Shown one piece after another: positions 10,579 to 21,169 of a stretch of DNA of 64,000 bases. Both the position numbers and the translations under genes were made by a program. The notes under the pieces were generated by a model. It made no database searches. It was not told the DNA's origin and saw only the letters and a list, made by a program, of their open reading frames with translations. The stretch is from Lepiota brunneoincarnata (lineage: Eukaryota; Basidiomycota; Agaricomycetes; Agaricales; Agaricaceae): positions 3,906,001 to 3,970,000 of the forward strand of contig JAEBUN010000001.1 of the NCBI GenBank assembly GCA_023014365.1. The letters run 5' to 3'. Position 1 is the first letter of the stretch. Every line of letters starts with the position of its first letter.

Positions 10579-13500
10579 ATGCCTAAGCTTAGCATGCATC
10601 CTCCAGAGTTTGTCCCGACAGGCAGATATACGGAGGAGCGCAAGCTTAAGCTGGATGAAGCCCATGCAGGGGATTTCTTGTGGCCAGAAGAAAGAAAGCT
10701 GATGCACCAAGTCATGATGCTTCAGGAAAGGGCATTCGCATGGACAGATGAGGAGAGGGGATGTTTTAGGGAAGACTTCTTCCCGCCAATCGAGATACCG
10801 ACGGTAGAACATACTCCGTGGGTGGAGAAGCCCATTCCGATTCCACCAGCGATCTATGATGAAGTCTGTGCCATTATAAAGAGAAAGATTAGTGCTGGTG
10901 TATACGAGCCGTCGAACTCATCCTATAGATCCCGATGGTTCTGTGTGGTGAAGAAAGATGGGAAAAGTTTGAGACTGGTACACAGCTTGGAGCCGCTGAA
11001 CAGAGTGACGATAGCGCATTCAGGACTGCCGCCAGCAACGGAAGATTTGGCGATGCACTTCGCAGGCAGAGCTTGCGGAGGCATTCTGGATCTATATGTT
11101 GGCTATGACGAGCGACTGTTAGCTGAGTCGTCTCGGGACTTAACAACGTTCCAGACGCCTTTTGGAGCGCTACGCTTAGTGACATTACCCATGGGATGGA
11201 CCAACTCAGTGCCTATATTCCATGAGGATGTAACAGCGATCCTAGCCAGTGAGATACCAGAATACACGATGCCGTACATAGATGATGTACCTATCAGAGG
11301 GCCGAAAACTAGATATGAGTTGCCAGATGGCACGGAAGAGACGTTGAAAGAGAACCCAGGGATCCGAAGATTTGTATGGGAACACATGCAGACCGTCAAT
11401 AGGATTCTACAGAGGATGAAATACGTAGGAGGGACCTTCTCTGGGCCCAAGACGACTATCTGCGCTGATGAAATCACCGTGGTGGGTTTTGAATGCTCAT
11501 ATAAAGGACGGTTGCCTGCTACAGACACCATTGGGAAGATATTAAGATGGGGGGATTGCGAGAATGTCTCCGAGCTAAGGGGTTTTCTAGGAACAGCTAC
11601 GCGCTGCAGGAATCATATCCCAAAGTTCATAGCCATAGCGGCACCTCTGTACGAAAAGCTTAAAAAGGGGCAAGAGTTTGAGTGGGGAGAAAATGAACGG
11701 AAAGCGCAGCAGGAGCTGAAAGATGCGATTCAGCGCTGTTTCCCGACCAGGAACCCCGAATTTCCGAGTAAACAACCCATAGTAGTAGCCGTGGATACCT
11801 CATGGAGGGCGGTGGGATACTACATATATCAGAGAGATGGAGAAGACGCTAAGCTTATACATTATGTGAAGTTTGGGTCAATATTATTGGATGAAAGACA
11901 GCAGAGATACTCTCAGCCCAAGCGAGAGCTATGCGGCTTAAGAATGGTGCTGGAACAAGAGAAATATTTACTGTGGGGATCAAGAAACTTAGTGGTGGAG
12001 ACGGATGCGAAGTTTCTCTTCGGGATGTTAAACAACCCAGGGAAGCTCCCGAACGCCACAGTAAACCGCTGGGTGGACTTCATTAGGTCGTTCCACTTCA
12101 CGCTAGTACACAAAGAAGGGAAGAACTTTGGACTGGACGGACTGTCCAGGCGACGCTACTATCCCGGTGATGAGACAGCCTGTTGCTTCGACGATGGATC
12201 CGAGGATGAAGGAGAGGAGTTCGAACTGATCAAAGAAGATCCAGGGGCCGCAGATCCTTTACCCTTGGAAGCCTTCTGCGATGAGATCGACAGTCGCTCT
12301 GGCTTCAACCAGGGTCTGGCGCGTGATGTGTATGATTTTGAGTATGAGCTGGATCAAGCCCGGGAAGAGTACTTGGATGAACAACAGGCTAAGCTTAGGG
12401 TTATAGAAGACCCAGCCTGTCCAGAAAACCATCGACAAGTACTAAGCTTAATGACGGATGTCAGGCTAGTGCCAGATTTCGAAGAGGAAAAGTCGGCCGA
12501 GATAGAGGAAACATATGATGAGTCGCGCAGGACAGATACAGCGCGAATACAAGATGAAAGGATACCCAAAGTCAGGGAATACCTGAAAACAGGGGGCAGT
12601 AGCGCAGCTGAAGGCTTGGATGAGCCAGATCTGCGTAAGCTTAAGCATATGGTAGAGCATTTCTTCTTGGATAAAGAGGGGAGGCTGTATAGGACGAGTC
12701 CTAGCGGTCAGCATCAGCTAGTAGTGGATAAGGAGCAACGTATGTATATGTTGCGAGCCAGCCACGACTTCCTAGGACACAGAGGAATATACGCAACCAC
12801 TAAGCTTATAACGCAGAGGTTCTGGTGGCCGGAAGTTGAAGGAGACGTAGCTTGGTATGTGCAATCGTGCCATCTATGCCAGCAACAGCAAAAGGTGATC
12901 ATCGAGACGCCACCAATAGTAACGCCCACGCCGTCGATATTCCAAGTGCTACATGTGGACACACTACATATGACGCCAAGTTCTAATGGGTGTAGTTATA
13001 TTGTGCATGGAAGGTGTGGACTGTCATCTTGGATGGAGGCAAAAGCGTTGAGAAAAGAGAACGCCAGTTCGATCGCGCAGTGGTTATTCGAAGATATCAT
13101 TTGCCGATGGGGCTGTATAGTGAAGATTGTCACGGACAACGGTTCTCCATTTAAGAAAGCTGTTCGATGGCTGGAAGAAAAATATGGGATAAAGGGAGTA
13201 ACGATATCTCCTTACAATTCCAAAGCGAACGGGATTATTGAGCGACCCCACTGGGATGTGCGACAAATGTTGTACAAAGCTACAGATGGAGATGTCAAAA
13301 AGTGGTATTGGCACCTACCGCACGTTATGTGGGCAGATCGGATCACCATTAGAAAAGGAATGGGGTGTTCCCCGTACTTTTTGGTAACCGGAGCGCACCC
13401 GACGCTACCTTTGGATGTCAAAGAGGCCACTTGGCTGGTGCAGCTACCGAATAAGTACTTGACCACGGCCGAGTTGATAGGATATCGAGCTCAGGCTTTG

Positions 13501-13938
13501 GCAAAACATGTTCGGCATGTTGAGGAGATGCGTCAGCGTGTTTCAGACACTAAGCTTAGCAAGGCTTGGGAAATGGAACGGCAAGCAGCGCATAAGATAA
13601 AAGACTATCGCTTCGGCGCCGGGGATTTAGTATTAGTGAGAAATACGGCTATAGAGAGCTCAGCAGACAGGAAGATGAAACCCAGGTATCTAGGACCCAT
13701 GGTGGTCATATCTAGATCAAAGGGAGGATCTTATATCCTGGCAGAGTTGGATGGTTCGGTATGGCAGAATAAAGTGGCGGCGTTCAGAGTAATTCCCTAC
13801 TTAGCCAGGAAACATATACCGTTGCCGCCGGAATTACAAGAGTTGATAGATCTGTCGCCAGAGGGACTGAAGACCCTGGAGGAGACTACTGAGGATGAGC
13901 CTAGTGACAGATGGGAGCCGGAAGAGTTGGAAGGATAG
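10579..13938 (+). CDS. pol: Pol: reverse transcriptase, RNase H, integrase
   Basis: An intact 1119-residue polyprotein starting at ATG 10579, with a TAAGCTTA copy five bases later. Reverse transcriptase: [12 protein letters not shown], then the catalytic MPYIDD with YIDD at residues 233-236. RNase [13 protein letters not shown], later ETDAKF and LSRR. Integrase: zinc-binding H-x4-H ... C-x2-C near residues 724-763, then the catalytic triad Asp794 (HVDT), Asp853 (TDNGSPF) and Glu888 (NGIIERPH). Asp853 and Glu888 are 34 residues apart, one fewer than the usual DD35E. A GPY/F-like segment (YLGPMVV) follows; no chromodomain is seen. RT-RH-IN order places it in Ty3/Gypsy. Eight TAAGCTTA copies lie in this gene. 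Confidence 0.95.
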   Translation: MPKLSMHPPEFVPTGRYTEERKLKLDEAHAGDFLWPEERKLMHQVMMLQERAFAWTDEERGCFREDFFPPIEIPTVEHTPWVEKPIPIPPAIYDEVCAIIKRKISAGVYEPSNSSYRSRWFCVVKKDGKSLRLVHSLEPLNRVTIAHSGLPPATEDLAMHFAGRACGGILDLYVGYDERLLAESSRDLTTFQTPFGALRLVTLPMGWTNSVPIFHEDVTAILASEIPEYTMPYIDDVPIRGPKTRYELPDGTEETLKENPGIRRFVWEHMQTVNRILQRMKYVGGTFSGPKTTICADEITVVGFECSYKGRLPATDTIGKILRWGDCENVSELRGFLGTATRCRNHIPKFIAIAAPLYEKLKKGQEFEWGENERKAQQELKDAIQRCFPTRNPEFPSKQPIVVAVDTSWRAVGYYIYQRDGEDAKLIHYVKFGSILLDERQQRYSQPKRELCGLRMVLEQEKYLLWGSRNLVVETDAKFLFGMLNNPGKLPNATVNRWVDFIRSFHFTLVHKEGKNFGLDGLSRRRYYPGDETACCFDDGSEDEGEEFELIKEDPGAADPLPLEAFCDEIDSRSGFNQGLARDVYDFEYELDQAREEYLDEQQAKLRVIEDPACPENHRQVLSLMTDVRLVPDFEEEKSAEIEETYDESRRTDTARIQDERIPKVREYLKTGGSSAAEGLDEPDLRKLKHMVEHFFLDKEGRLYRTSPSGQHQLVVDKEQRMYMLRASHDFLGHRGIYATTKLITQRFWWPEVEGDVAWYVQSCHLCQQQQKVIIETPPIVTPTPSIFQVLHVDTLHMTPSSNGCSYIVHGRCGLSSWMEAKALRKENASSIAQWLFEDIICRWGCIVKIVTDNGSPFKKAVRWLEEKYGIKGVTISPYNSKANGIIERPHWDVRQMLYKATDGDVKKWYWHLPHVMWADRITIRKGMGCSPYFLVTGAHPTLPLDVKEATWLVQLPNKYLTTAELIGYRAQALAKHVRHVEEMRQRVSDTKLSKAWEMERQAAHKIKDYRFGAGDLVLVRNTAIESSADRKMKPRYLGPMVVISRSKGGSYILAELDGSVWQNKVAAFRVIPYLARKHIPLPPELQELIDLSPEGLKTLEETTEDEPSDRWEPEELEG

Positions 13939-14011
13939 AAAAAAAACCTGATATTGTGGACAGAACTATCTACTTATCGACGGAAAACTATCCTAGGGAC
14001 TGTAAAAGCGT
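13939..14011. other. Spacer between pol stop and convergent antisense gene
   Basis: 73 bp separate the pol stop from the first motif of the antisense unit. The two genes converge here. No recognisable terminator seen. Confidence 0.5.
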
Positions 14012-14016
14012 TAAGC

Positions 14017-15364
14017 TTAAGTGGGGAGGGGCTTGTCCAAGTCGGAGAGGTTGCGCAAAAGACTTTTGAGACGGATGCGCTCTTGAATGAGGAATTGGAA
14101 CCTCTTTAAGTTAGCTTCGAGCGAGGGAATAGCCTCGATGAAGTCCCGGCTGAGCGAATTGAGGTTGCATTTGACAGACCGAGCGTCGTCACTGCGAGAT
14201 TCAGACTCGTACTCGTCGCGAGAGTGAGACAGGAGGTTTTGGAGTTCCTGGAGCAAACGAGCTGCCCGGGAAAAGTGTCAGAACCGCTAAGCTTAACGAA
14301 CAGAAGTGAGAAATTGCCCACCGGATAAGCCTGCGAAGGTGCGCTCATCAGAAGCAGACTCGGTACAGGCACGTTTGGCAGTATTGGCGCTGGCTTTGGC
14401 TAGAACCTGTTCAGCCCGGACATAACAGCAGTGTTTAGTGTTCATATTGGGAACTTGACAATAGGGAAGAAGACGGACAGAGCCTTTAGACGATGAGGAC
14501 TTTTTGACAGTCTCCTAGAGAGAGAGGAAGTCAGAATCAGTGGTTGGGGGGAGTGGAGCTGGCGCACCACGTCGGAGGTAGACAAACGACGCTTGCGATA
14601 AGGCGGAATTACACGAACCTCTTCGACGATAGCTTGAGAGACCTCCTCGTCGACCATCATGTCCTGAAGGCGAGCGATGATCTCAGCCAATGTAATAGGT
14701 TGAGAAGCAGCTAGATTACCGTGTCAGCACCAGTTGCTCGGGAGTTGGAGGCACTATTCATACTCTCCGCAGGCTCGGTATCGGTGTCTACCACAACAGC
14801 AGCAGAGATAGGGGCCTTGCGACCCTTGCGAGGCTAAGCTTATGCATGAGAAGACGATTTGAAGCCAAAAGAACGCTAAGCTTACGCGTTTGGGGACAGC
14901 AGAGCCTTCGGCAACGTTGGAGGAAGTAGAGCCAGTCGTGGACGACGGGTTCTGAGCCTCTTCGGTACGGGTTTTGTGGGATTCTTCAGAGCGGACGCGA
15001 TTAATGCGGCTACAGCATTCAGAGAGCACCTTATAGATCGCGGGCATCTCATAAGACAAATGGTAGTTGTTTTGGTAAATTTCGTAGAGCTTGCGAATAC
15101 GGAAGACGTAGTCTTGGTTGACATGAAGCTTGATAGCTTCATTATCCTCCGATAACGCTTCAATATAAGCAGACTAGAAATGATTGAGGAACAGCGAGAG
15201 AAGCATGAAAAGAATAGACATACCCCAGGGGCATCGAATGCGAGGAGAGCCTTCTCGACAAGGGGACGAGCGACTTGACCGTTTTGCAGGCGCTGAAGAC
15301 GACCTTTGGTGTTGCTGATGAGATCGTCGAGCTCGACTTGAAGGTTGGGGATTGAAGAAGCCAT
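14017..15364 (-). CDS. Antisense gene alpha: spliced coiled-coil protein of unknown function
   Basis: This gene runs against the retroelement between pol and the 3' LTR. By eye it splices as exons 15364-15224, 15173-14886, 14833-14720, 14681-14568, 14514-14298 and 14261-14017. The total is 1119 bp, giving 372 residues with no stop until TAA 14019-14017. Introns of 50, 52, 38, 53 and 36 bp all have GT..AG ends. The start ATG has context AAAATGGCT. The product has a helical N-terminus (PNLQVELDDLIS), a Ser/Thr-rich middle, a basic PRKGRKAP stretch and a charged helical C-terminus. TAAGCTTA forms the donor and acceptor of intron 2, the donor of intron 5 and the stop codon. Antisense introns are expected to survive retrotransposition because genomic RNA cannot splice them. 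Introns 3 and 5 are short and least sure. Confidence 0.72.
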
Positions 15365-15985
15365 TTTCTTACGAAGAGTGTCTGCTAGAATGAGACGTCG
15401 CTCCCTCGCTTTTATAAGAAAAGGCTGTCGGCAGTGATGACGAATCATGACGAGTGGATAAAGAGCACCCTCCACCCTAAGCTTATGACCTGAGAGGCCT
15501 AGGAAACCTGTAATCTTGAGTAGCCAGCCTTCGACAGACTAGCTGAACCACAGTTGCCTTATTGGGTAACAAGTCGCCAGGGTCTCGCGGTTATCAGTGT
15601 GCACAGGGATTCGGATGGAACGGTGAGGGCACCGATTTCAATTTGGCTAGGGGGAGACGGGCCCCAAGTGGCGCAAATGGCGCGTCAAACCCCGTGTACA
15701 GGCTGGTTCGGGTTCGGGCTTGTAAATGAAGCCGGAACGGATGACCGGTTCACTACACATGGCGAATCGTGGCGCGCTGAGATGTCAATAAACATAGCAG
15801 AAGTATCAGAGAAATATCTGATGAGCGTATAAGCGGCTGGAAGCCTTAGCTTAGCTTGGGATATTCCAGAAGGGCCTTAAGCTTAACTCAGAAAGATACC
15901 AAGAGACAAGAATCGTTAAGCGAAATGTGACTATATACAGGACAAGAGGATATATTACATTCAAGAGAGGAAAGGGAAGCAGGCA
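15365..15985. other. Region between the two antisense genes
   Basis: This 620 bp stretch should hold the 3' end of gene beta and the promoter of gene alpha. It contains TAAGCTTA at 15478 (reads TAAGCTTAG on the minus strand, a possible 5' UTR splice acceptor) and at 15878 (about 100 bp past the beta stop). A 92-codon plus-strand frame at 15554-15832 has no supporting feature. Confidence 0.4.
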
Positions 15986-17840
15986 CTAATTCAAGTCCTC
16001 CAAGACAGACTCCAGATCCTGAGTCATCGGGAAAGCGAGGAAGAGGAGCGATTTGAGCTCCTCGAATTCTTCGTATGTCGGGACCCCCGGAAAGTTGTCA
16101 GCAAACTCGAAGAACGCCTGGACGTCTTCGAGGGACTCGGCCATACCCATCTCCACGAACGCCACGTTGTTACCGTCCAAGGCCGTCCTGGTAGCTTGCA
16201 TCTCCTGGACGAACTGGTAGATTACACGGCGGTGGTGGAAGGCCGATGCCTCGTAGGCAACACGATTGGCCTCCAGACTGACCAAGCTGGAGGACGCAAC
16301 ACGTGCGAAGGCAGCAAGATCTGGAAAATAAAAGTGAATAAATGGGAAAAACAGTGAACAGAGAAACTTACGGTATTCACTGGTCAGTGAGGACGTGACC
16401 AGGGCGTTCGCAACGCCAGCCGAGACTCGCGGATGGTCTGCGAAGGTACAGGGGTAGTTGTACAGGTCGCAGCTGCGACACTTCTTACCCTTGCCCAGAG
16501 GCTCGCACTCCAACTTACGAGCGGCGCAAGTAGTGCACCGAGACCGAGGCGGCACGTACTAGGGAAGGGGCAAAACAGTTAATAAGGAAACACGAGAAAA
16601 ACTTGGAGAACGTACCGAAAGCTGGCTAGCTGCCAGCAGCCTAGAAAAGTCCTCACAAAAGAGCGGGACTGGGTGCCGGTATCCATGATCCCGGATTATT
16701 TCGGCTTCAGAACGTCGGATGCGCGCCCGGGGAGTATATTTCTTTGGGCGCATGTTAGAGCTTTTCTTCGGTAGGGTTACGCGCGCGTGACGCGACCCTA
16801 AAGGTCCGGCTTGGGGAGGCAAGGACTGGGATGTGTCTGGGACCACCGGGCTCGGCAAACGAGAGGGGACGGGGGTTGGAGAAGCTAAGAATGAGTCTTG
16901 AAAAACGAACGCCGGCTCCTGGGGAACAGGCGAAGGCTCCAAGAGGAGCTCCAAATCTGGAGAAGGCGAGGCCTCCGCGGGACTTGGGAGAGACTCGACT
17001 GAAGCAGAAGCCAAGTGAGGAAGCGAGGGCGTAGGACACCTGGGAGAGGCCAATGCGTTCCGCTCGACCAGGGTAGAGGACCAGTTAAAAATTTTGAAGA
17101 GGTCTTCTTGGGAGACCTCTGGGACCGGAGAATGCGATGGCGAATTTGAACTCGCCAGGAACAGAGGCGACGGGGGCGGCGCAGATGACTGTGCACGTTG
17201 CTTGCCTTTGAGAGCGGCAGGGATACGAGCTATGAGGCACACTATTAGCAGGAGCGGAGAAATAAGCAGAAAAAGGCTTAAGCTTACGCGTAGAAGTAGC
17301 CGAAGAGGCTACAGGAGAGGAGGGGCGGTTTGTTGAAGGGCCCGGCACCTCTGAACCTGACGCAATACCCAGGGGAGGGAGCACCAGCGAGCCTTCACCG
17401 TCCAGGGTGCACAGAGAGACGGCGAGAGGGGGCAGCAACATTGAACTGGACGGAGCCTCTGTGGATAATCCACCAGAGGGCCCGCCGACAGGGATACCTA
17501 ACGAAAGTTCTGCGGACAATCCGGCAGAACTCTCGTCAGTTGGATTGCACAGTGACGCGATCGAGATGACGCGTCGCAGCACAGGAGTGGACAGGGGAGT
17601 GGCCGGCCGAGGGGTTGGTTCGCGGGGTGGCGAGTACGGTGGGGGAGGGGTCCTATCCACACCTCCCTGGCAATTTCCGCGAGCTCCTCGTCCCACTCGC
17701 CCTCCTCTAGCTCTCCTAACATGTGGTGCTGGTGGTTCCCATTGAGGAAGGAGGTTGCGACGCGCCGGGAGGCGAATAGTGAGACCTAAGGACAAAGAAA
17801 GCATGAGGAAAACAACGAGAGCGAGAGAAAAGAGACTTAC
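15986..17840 (-). CDS. Antisense gene beta: P/S-rich protein with Zn2Cys6-like cluster, 5' incomplete
   Basis: The second minus-strand gene. Exons by eye: 17785-17288, 17241-16616, 16558-16372 and 16320-15986, with introns of 55 (17786-17840), 46, 57 and 51 bp, all GT..AG. The joined frame is open for about 548 codons. A long Pro/Ser-rich N-terminal part leads to a basic RPKKYTPRARIRR segment. Next, across an exon junction, come six cysteines spaced C-x2-C-x6-C-x8-C-x2-C-x6-C (about 16450-16540), which matches the fungal Zn2Cys6 DNA-binding cluster. A helical acidic C-terminus ends in TAG. The first donor lies exactly at the truncated LTR boundary (17840/17841), so the upstream exon would be in antisense LTR; I find no ATG there in phase, so the 5' end is probably deleted. 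Intron 2 starts with GTAAGCTTA. Confidence 0.68.
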
Positions 17841-18324
17841 GTTGAGAAGCAAGAGGTCTCACCCCTGCTTCCACACGCAAGTCTGCGAGCCATGATCAAG
17901 AACGGTTTCAGAGGGCTATTTAGTGTGCGTCGTTAAGTGTGAATTCTTCGGTCGTCGACCAACCCAGAGACAGAGACAGAGACCAGAGTTCAGAGTTTAG
18001 AGTTCCAGAGTGCTAGAGACAGAGACAGAGACAGAGACCAGAGACCAGAGACTAGAGACCCCGCGCTTTGAATTGACAGGGATTGTCCTTTCATTGTTGC
18101 ACCGTACGGCTAAGATAACTGCAACGGCTGTTCGTTAACCTCTAAAACACTACTCTCTTGAATTTCGCTGTCAGAACGCACCCCCAGAACACCCTAAAAG
18201 ACGAAACTGTTCCTTATCTATCTCATTCCACTTGTATTAGCTTAAGCTTATCGAATTTCGGCTAAGCTTAGTGAAAACAAGCCCATTATCCATATTAAAA
18301 CATACGAACGTTTCTACCTTTTCA
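17841..18324 (+). repeat. Family III 3' LTR, 5'-truncated
   Basis: 484 bp matching the last part of the 5' LTR from about 6547 to its end. The first ~800 bp (U3 with the TATA box) and any polypurine tract are missing, so the internal region abuts the putative R start. It keeps palindromes at 18243 and 18263. One of the few changes from the 5' LTR is CpG to CpA at 17894. Confidence 0.88.
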
Positions 18325-19363
18325 CCGCTGACATAGAAGACCAAAACCTGATCACAATACTCCCAGAACACCTCTTTATCGCCACTGTCGATATGGAACT
18401 CCAAGAAAGAATCACGGAATCACCCAAATACGACGCTAGAACCACCGAAGCGTTCAAACTCCTAAAGGAAATCCACCCTAACGCCGCCGATAAGGACTTC
18501 GGAACAGTTCCGACCTCAAATGGTCCACTCCTCACGTTCCAAGAACATGTCATTATTCTAGAAGACCTCCAACTCAGACGTGATGTCATCGCAAGATACC
18601 ACGACCACCCTACATGTGGCCACCCTGGAGAACAGGAAACATACCGCCTCACCAAGAAAGAAGTATATTGGCCAGGAATGTCAACATTCATAAAGAACTA
18701 TGTCAAAGGCTGTCCAGAGTGTCAGCAACACAAAATCATACACAGACCGGATTGCGCACCAACTCAACCGATCCCACCATCATCTTCCAAACACCCATTT
18801 GCACAGATCTCATGGGATCTTATCACCGGTCTACCACCTAGCGCCGGTCACAATGCGATATTGTCCGTGGTGGACCATGGCCTTACGAAGGGGGTAATTT
18901 TCATCCCAACCTCAGATCGATCAAACGCCGACGATATTGGACGACTATTAATAGAAAAGATCTTCACCAGATTTGGATTACCCAATTAAATCATATCAGA
19001 TCGAGATCCCAGATTTGCCGCCAACTCCCTCTGACAACTAGCCAAACGTCTGAACATCCAACAGGCATTCTCAACCTGCGTACCATCCCCAGACAGATGG
19101 TTCCACAGAACGATACAATCAGGAAATCAAAACCTACCTCGCCATATACTGTACCAGAAACCCCCTTGACTGGTCAGAAACCCTCCCTATTGCCGAGTTC
19201 GCACACAACTCCAAAATACATGCCTCGAGGCAGAAATCCCCATTTGAACTAATCATGGGATACAACCCTCCACCAATACCCACGGTGATGGAAACATCAA
19301 ACTTTCCATCAGTAGACAAACGCATCAGACTTCTTGATGATGCCAGAAAAGAAGCACACGCGG
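18325..19363 (+). pseudogene. Family II integrase, first part
   Basis: The 3' portion of a second Gypsy element. From about 18350 it encodes the region preceding integrase, the zinc-binding domain (H..H ... CPECQQH, about 18600-18735) and the catalytic core (ISWDLITGLPPSAGHNAILSVVD, about 18808-18870). A TAA near 18987 and phase changes then break it. Later pieces (TDG.TERYNQEI, ~19090-19125; EFAHNSKIHA, ~19196-19225) follow in shifted phase. It is a different family from I: the integrases are clearly diverged. Interrupted at 19364 by a solo LTR; the 5' half of the element is not in the window. Confidence 0.85.
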
Positions 19364-20611
19364 TGATACGCTGCTTTCACGCCTATACATGAATTCCGTA
19401 CTCTGGAACGATTCTCTACATAGAATCATTGGCTATATCATTAAAGAACTCTATAGAGGATTGGTACTATATCCCATAGTAGCCAGTTTGACCGAACTGA
19501 GGATATTCGAGCCTCGGAAGTGTTCAAACCAGCTCATTATCACTAAGCTTAGTGAACCAAGCTATCAGAATGCTCTCCAGAGGGATTCAGGACTCTACAT
19601 AGCCTATTGAGTATACCCCAGTCGCATCAAGGGACCTTACGAGCAGTTTTCCGATGAACCCAAATGCGTTTGAACATAAAAGAATGTACCTAGCGGCTGT
19701 CGCAGGCGTGTTACGTCTATAGCGAGTTCAATAATGATGACCAGACCACGGAATGGAATGTCCAACATTCAGGAGGCAATACCTGATGCCCAAAACCCTA
19801 GAAATATCAAAGACTCCTAATTAACAAGTGCTTTGGGGGTCCCGGCACTTTGGCATACTACTTAACTGAGATTAATTACAATGGATCAAGGAATTGTCCA
19901 TCCGCTATACATTCCGATCATAATTGATCCGGAAACTTAACGCGCTTGCGTGGACGCAGGATAATGCAGACGAGCACGGAACATGTCTGGCTGGATTGCC
20001 ATTCGTTAATCAGAGAAAAACCCATAACCCAGGGTGAGGTAGAAATGCTGCCGAACCTTCCAAAATGTTCTACAGTGCCTGTAACAATTAAGCTTATTGT
20101 TTTCTATTTCATATTTACTATCTCTCGTATGTATCCAAACAATATAAATACGGTTGCACTTGTTCGTGGAGAAGCAAGAGGTCTCACCCCCGCTTCCACA
20201 CGCAAGTCTGCGAGCCGTGATCAAAAACGGTTTCAGAGGGCTATTTAGTGTGCAGTCGTTAAGTGTGATTTCTTCGGTCATCGACCAACCCAGAGACAGA
20301 GACAGAGACCAGAGTTCAGAGACCAGAGACCAGAGACCAGAGACCCAGTGCTTTGAATTGACAGGGATTGTCCTTTCATTGTTGCACCGTACGGCTAAGA
20401 TAACTTCAACGGCTGTTTGTTAACCTCTAAAAACACTACTCTCTTGAATTTTGCTGTCAGAACGCACCCCCAGAACACCCTAAAAGATGAAACTGTTCAT
20501 TATCTATCTCATTCCACTTGTATTAGCTTAAGCTTATCGAATTGCGGCTAAGCTTAGTGAAAACAAGCCCACTATCTATATTTAAAACCTACGAAAGTTT
20601 CTACCTTTTCA
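19364..20611 (+). repeat. Solo family III LTR in family II integrase
   Basis: A 1248 bp solo LTR with a perfect 4 bp duplication GCGG on both sides (19360-19363, 20612-20615). Removing the LTR and one GCGG restores the integrase reading KEAHAAHQLSADIMK across the site, which proves the insertion. It is more diverged from the 5' LTR than the 3' LTR is, but keeps all four TAAGCTTA palindromes. Confidence 0.93.
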
Positions 20612-20615
20612 GCGG

Positions 20616-21166
20616 CACATCAACTCTCTGCCGATATTATGAAACAAAGAACCAGAAGAACTGTCAAACCCCTTGAAACACACCAAAAAGTATGGCTAGA
20701 AGCCAAGAACCTCAAACTTCCCTTCATTTCCAACAAAATATCCCCAAAACGACTATGACCCTTCCTTATCACAGAAGTCTTATCGCCACTCACCTACAAG
20801 CTAAAACTTCTGATCAAATGGAAGATACATCCAATATTCCACAGAAACCTTCTAACTCCATACACCGAAACAGAAGCATATGGATCTCATCCGACTCCAC
20901 CACCACCAGACATCATCAATGAAGAAGAGGAATACAAAATAGAAGCCATTCTAAATCACCGCCAACACCACGGAAAACTCCAATACTACGTCAAATGGAA
21001 AGGATACTCCCACATGGAGAACGAATGGATCACCGATGAAACACTTCATACAAATGCCGAAGAATACTTGACCGAGTATAAAGAAGCTCATGGAATCCTC
21101 CAGAAAGAGCAGGAACCCACCAGAATCAACCAAAGACAACTTCGCTCCCACACCAAACGTACTTAA
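20616..21166 (+). pseudogene. Family II integrase C-terminus with chromodomain
   Basis: Continuation of the integrase after the solo LTR: a KVWLEAKNL segment, LTYKLKLLIKWKIHP, then a chromodomain (EEEYKIEAILNHR ... YYVKWKGY ... NEWITDE) at about 20920-21050, ending at TAA near 21165. Chromodomains of chromoviruses direct integration to heterochromatin. At least one in-frame TGA (near 20747) disrupts it. Confidence 0.88.
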
Positions 21167-21169
21167 AAG

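Larger units (their letters stand above)
5924..18270. repeat. Dispersed TAAGCTTA palindrome, 25 exact copies in family III
   Basis: Exact copies begin at 5924, 6468, 6947, 6967, 7459, 8909, 8981, 10138, 10259, 10584, 11850, 12390, 12443, 12636, 12801, 13551, 14012, 14288, 14835, 14877, 15478, 15878, 17279, 18243 and 18263. Near matches occur at 8326, 9492, 10641 and 11655. Flanks often extend the palindrome: CACTAAGCTTAGTG, ACGCTAAGCTTAGCGT, CCTAAGCTTAGG. In sense genes nine are read as Lys-Leu (AAG CTT) and three as Leu-Ser-Leu. The solo LTR adds 19544, 20089, 20529 and 20549. Elsewhere I find one, at 49905. Function unknown; see findings. Confidence 0.93.
5744..18324 (+). mobile_element. 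Family III Ty3/Gypsy-type LTR element with two antisense genes
   Basis: A 12.6 kb element: full 5' LTR (5744-7028), primer site, gag, protease, small linking frame, pol (RT-RNase H-integrase), two minus-strand spliced genes, and a 5'-truncated 3' LTR (17841-18324). The two LTRs differ at about five sites over the shared ~484 bp (near 1%), and all long frames are open, so insertion is recent. CpG is not depleted. The 4 bp flanks are CTGC and CCGC, a near but imperfect duplication; a solo LTR of the same family has an exact 4 bp duplication. The left flank is family I gag and the right flank is family II pol, so the site is a junction of two unrelated elements. It carries 25 exact TAAGCTTA palindromes. 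Confidence 0.92.

Noticed and set aside
17841..17900. ATG at 17892 on the minus strand as start of antisense gene beta
   Set aside because: Spliced to the next exon it is in the wrong phase and meets a stop soon after.
17841..18324. U3-less LTR as a product of misdirected strong-stop transfer during reverse transcription
   Set aside because: The 5' LTR has a complete U3, which must come from an intact 3' end, so a later deletion or recombination is simpler.
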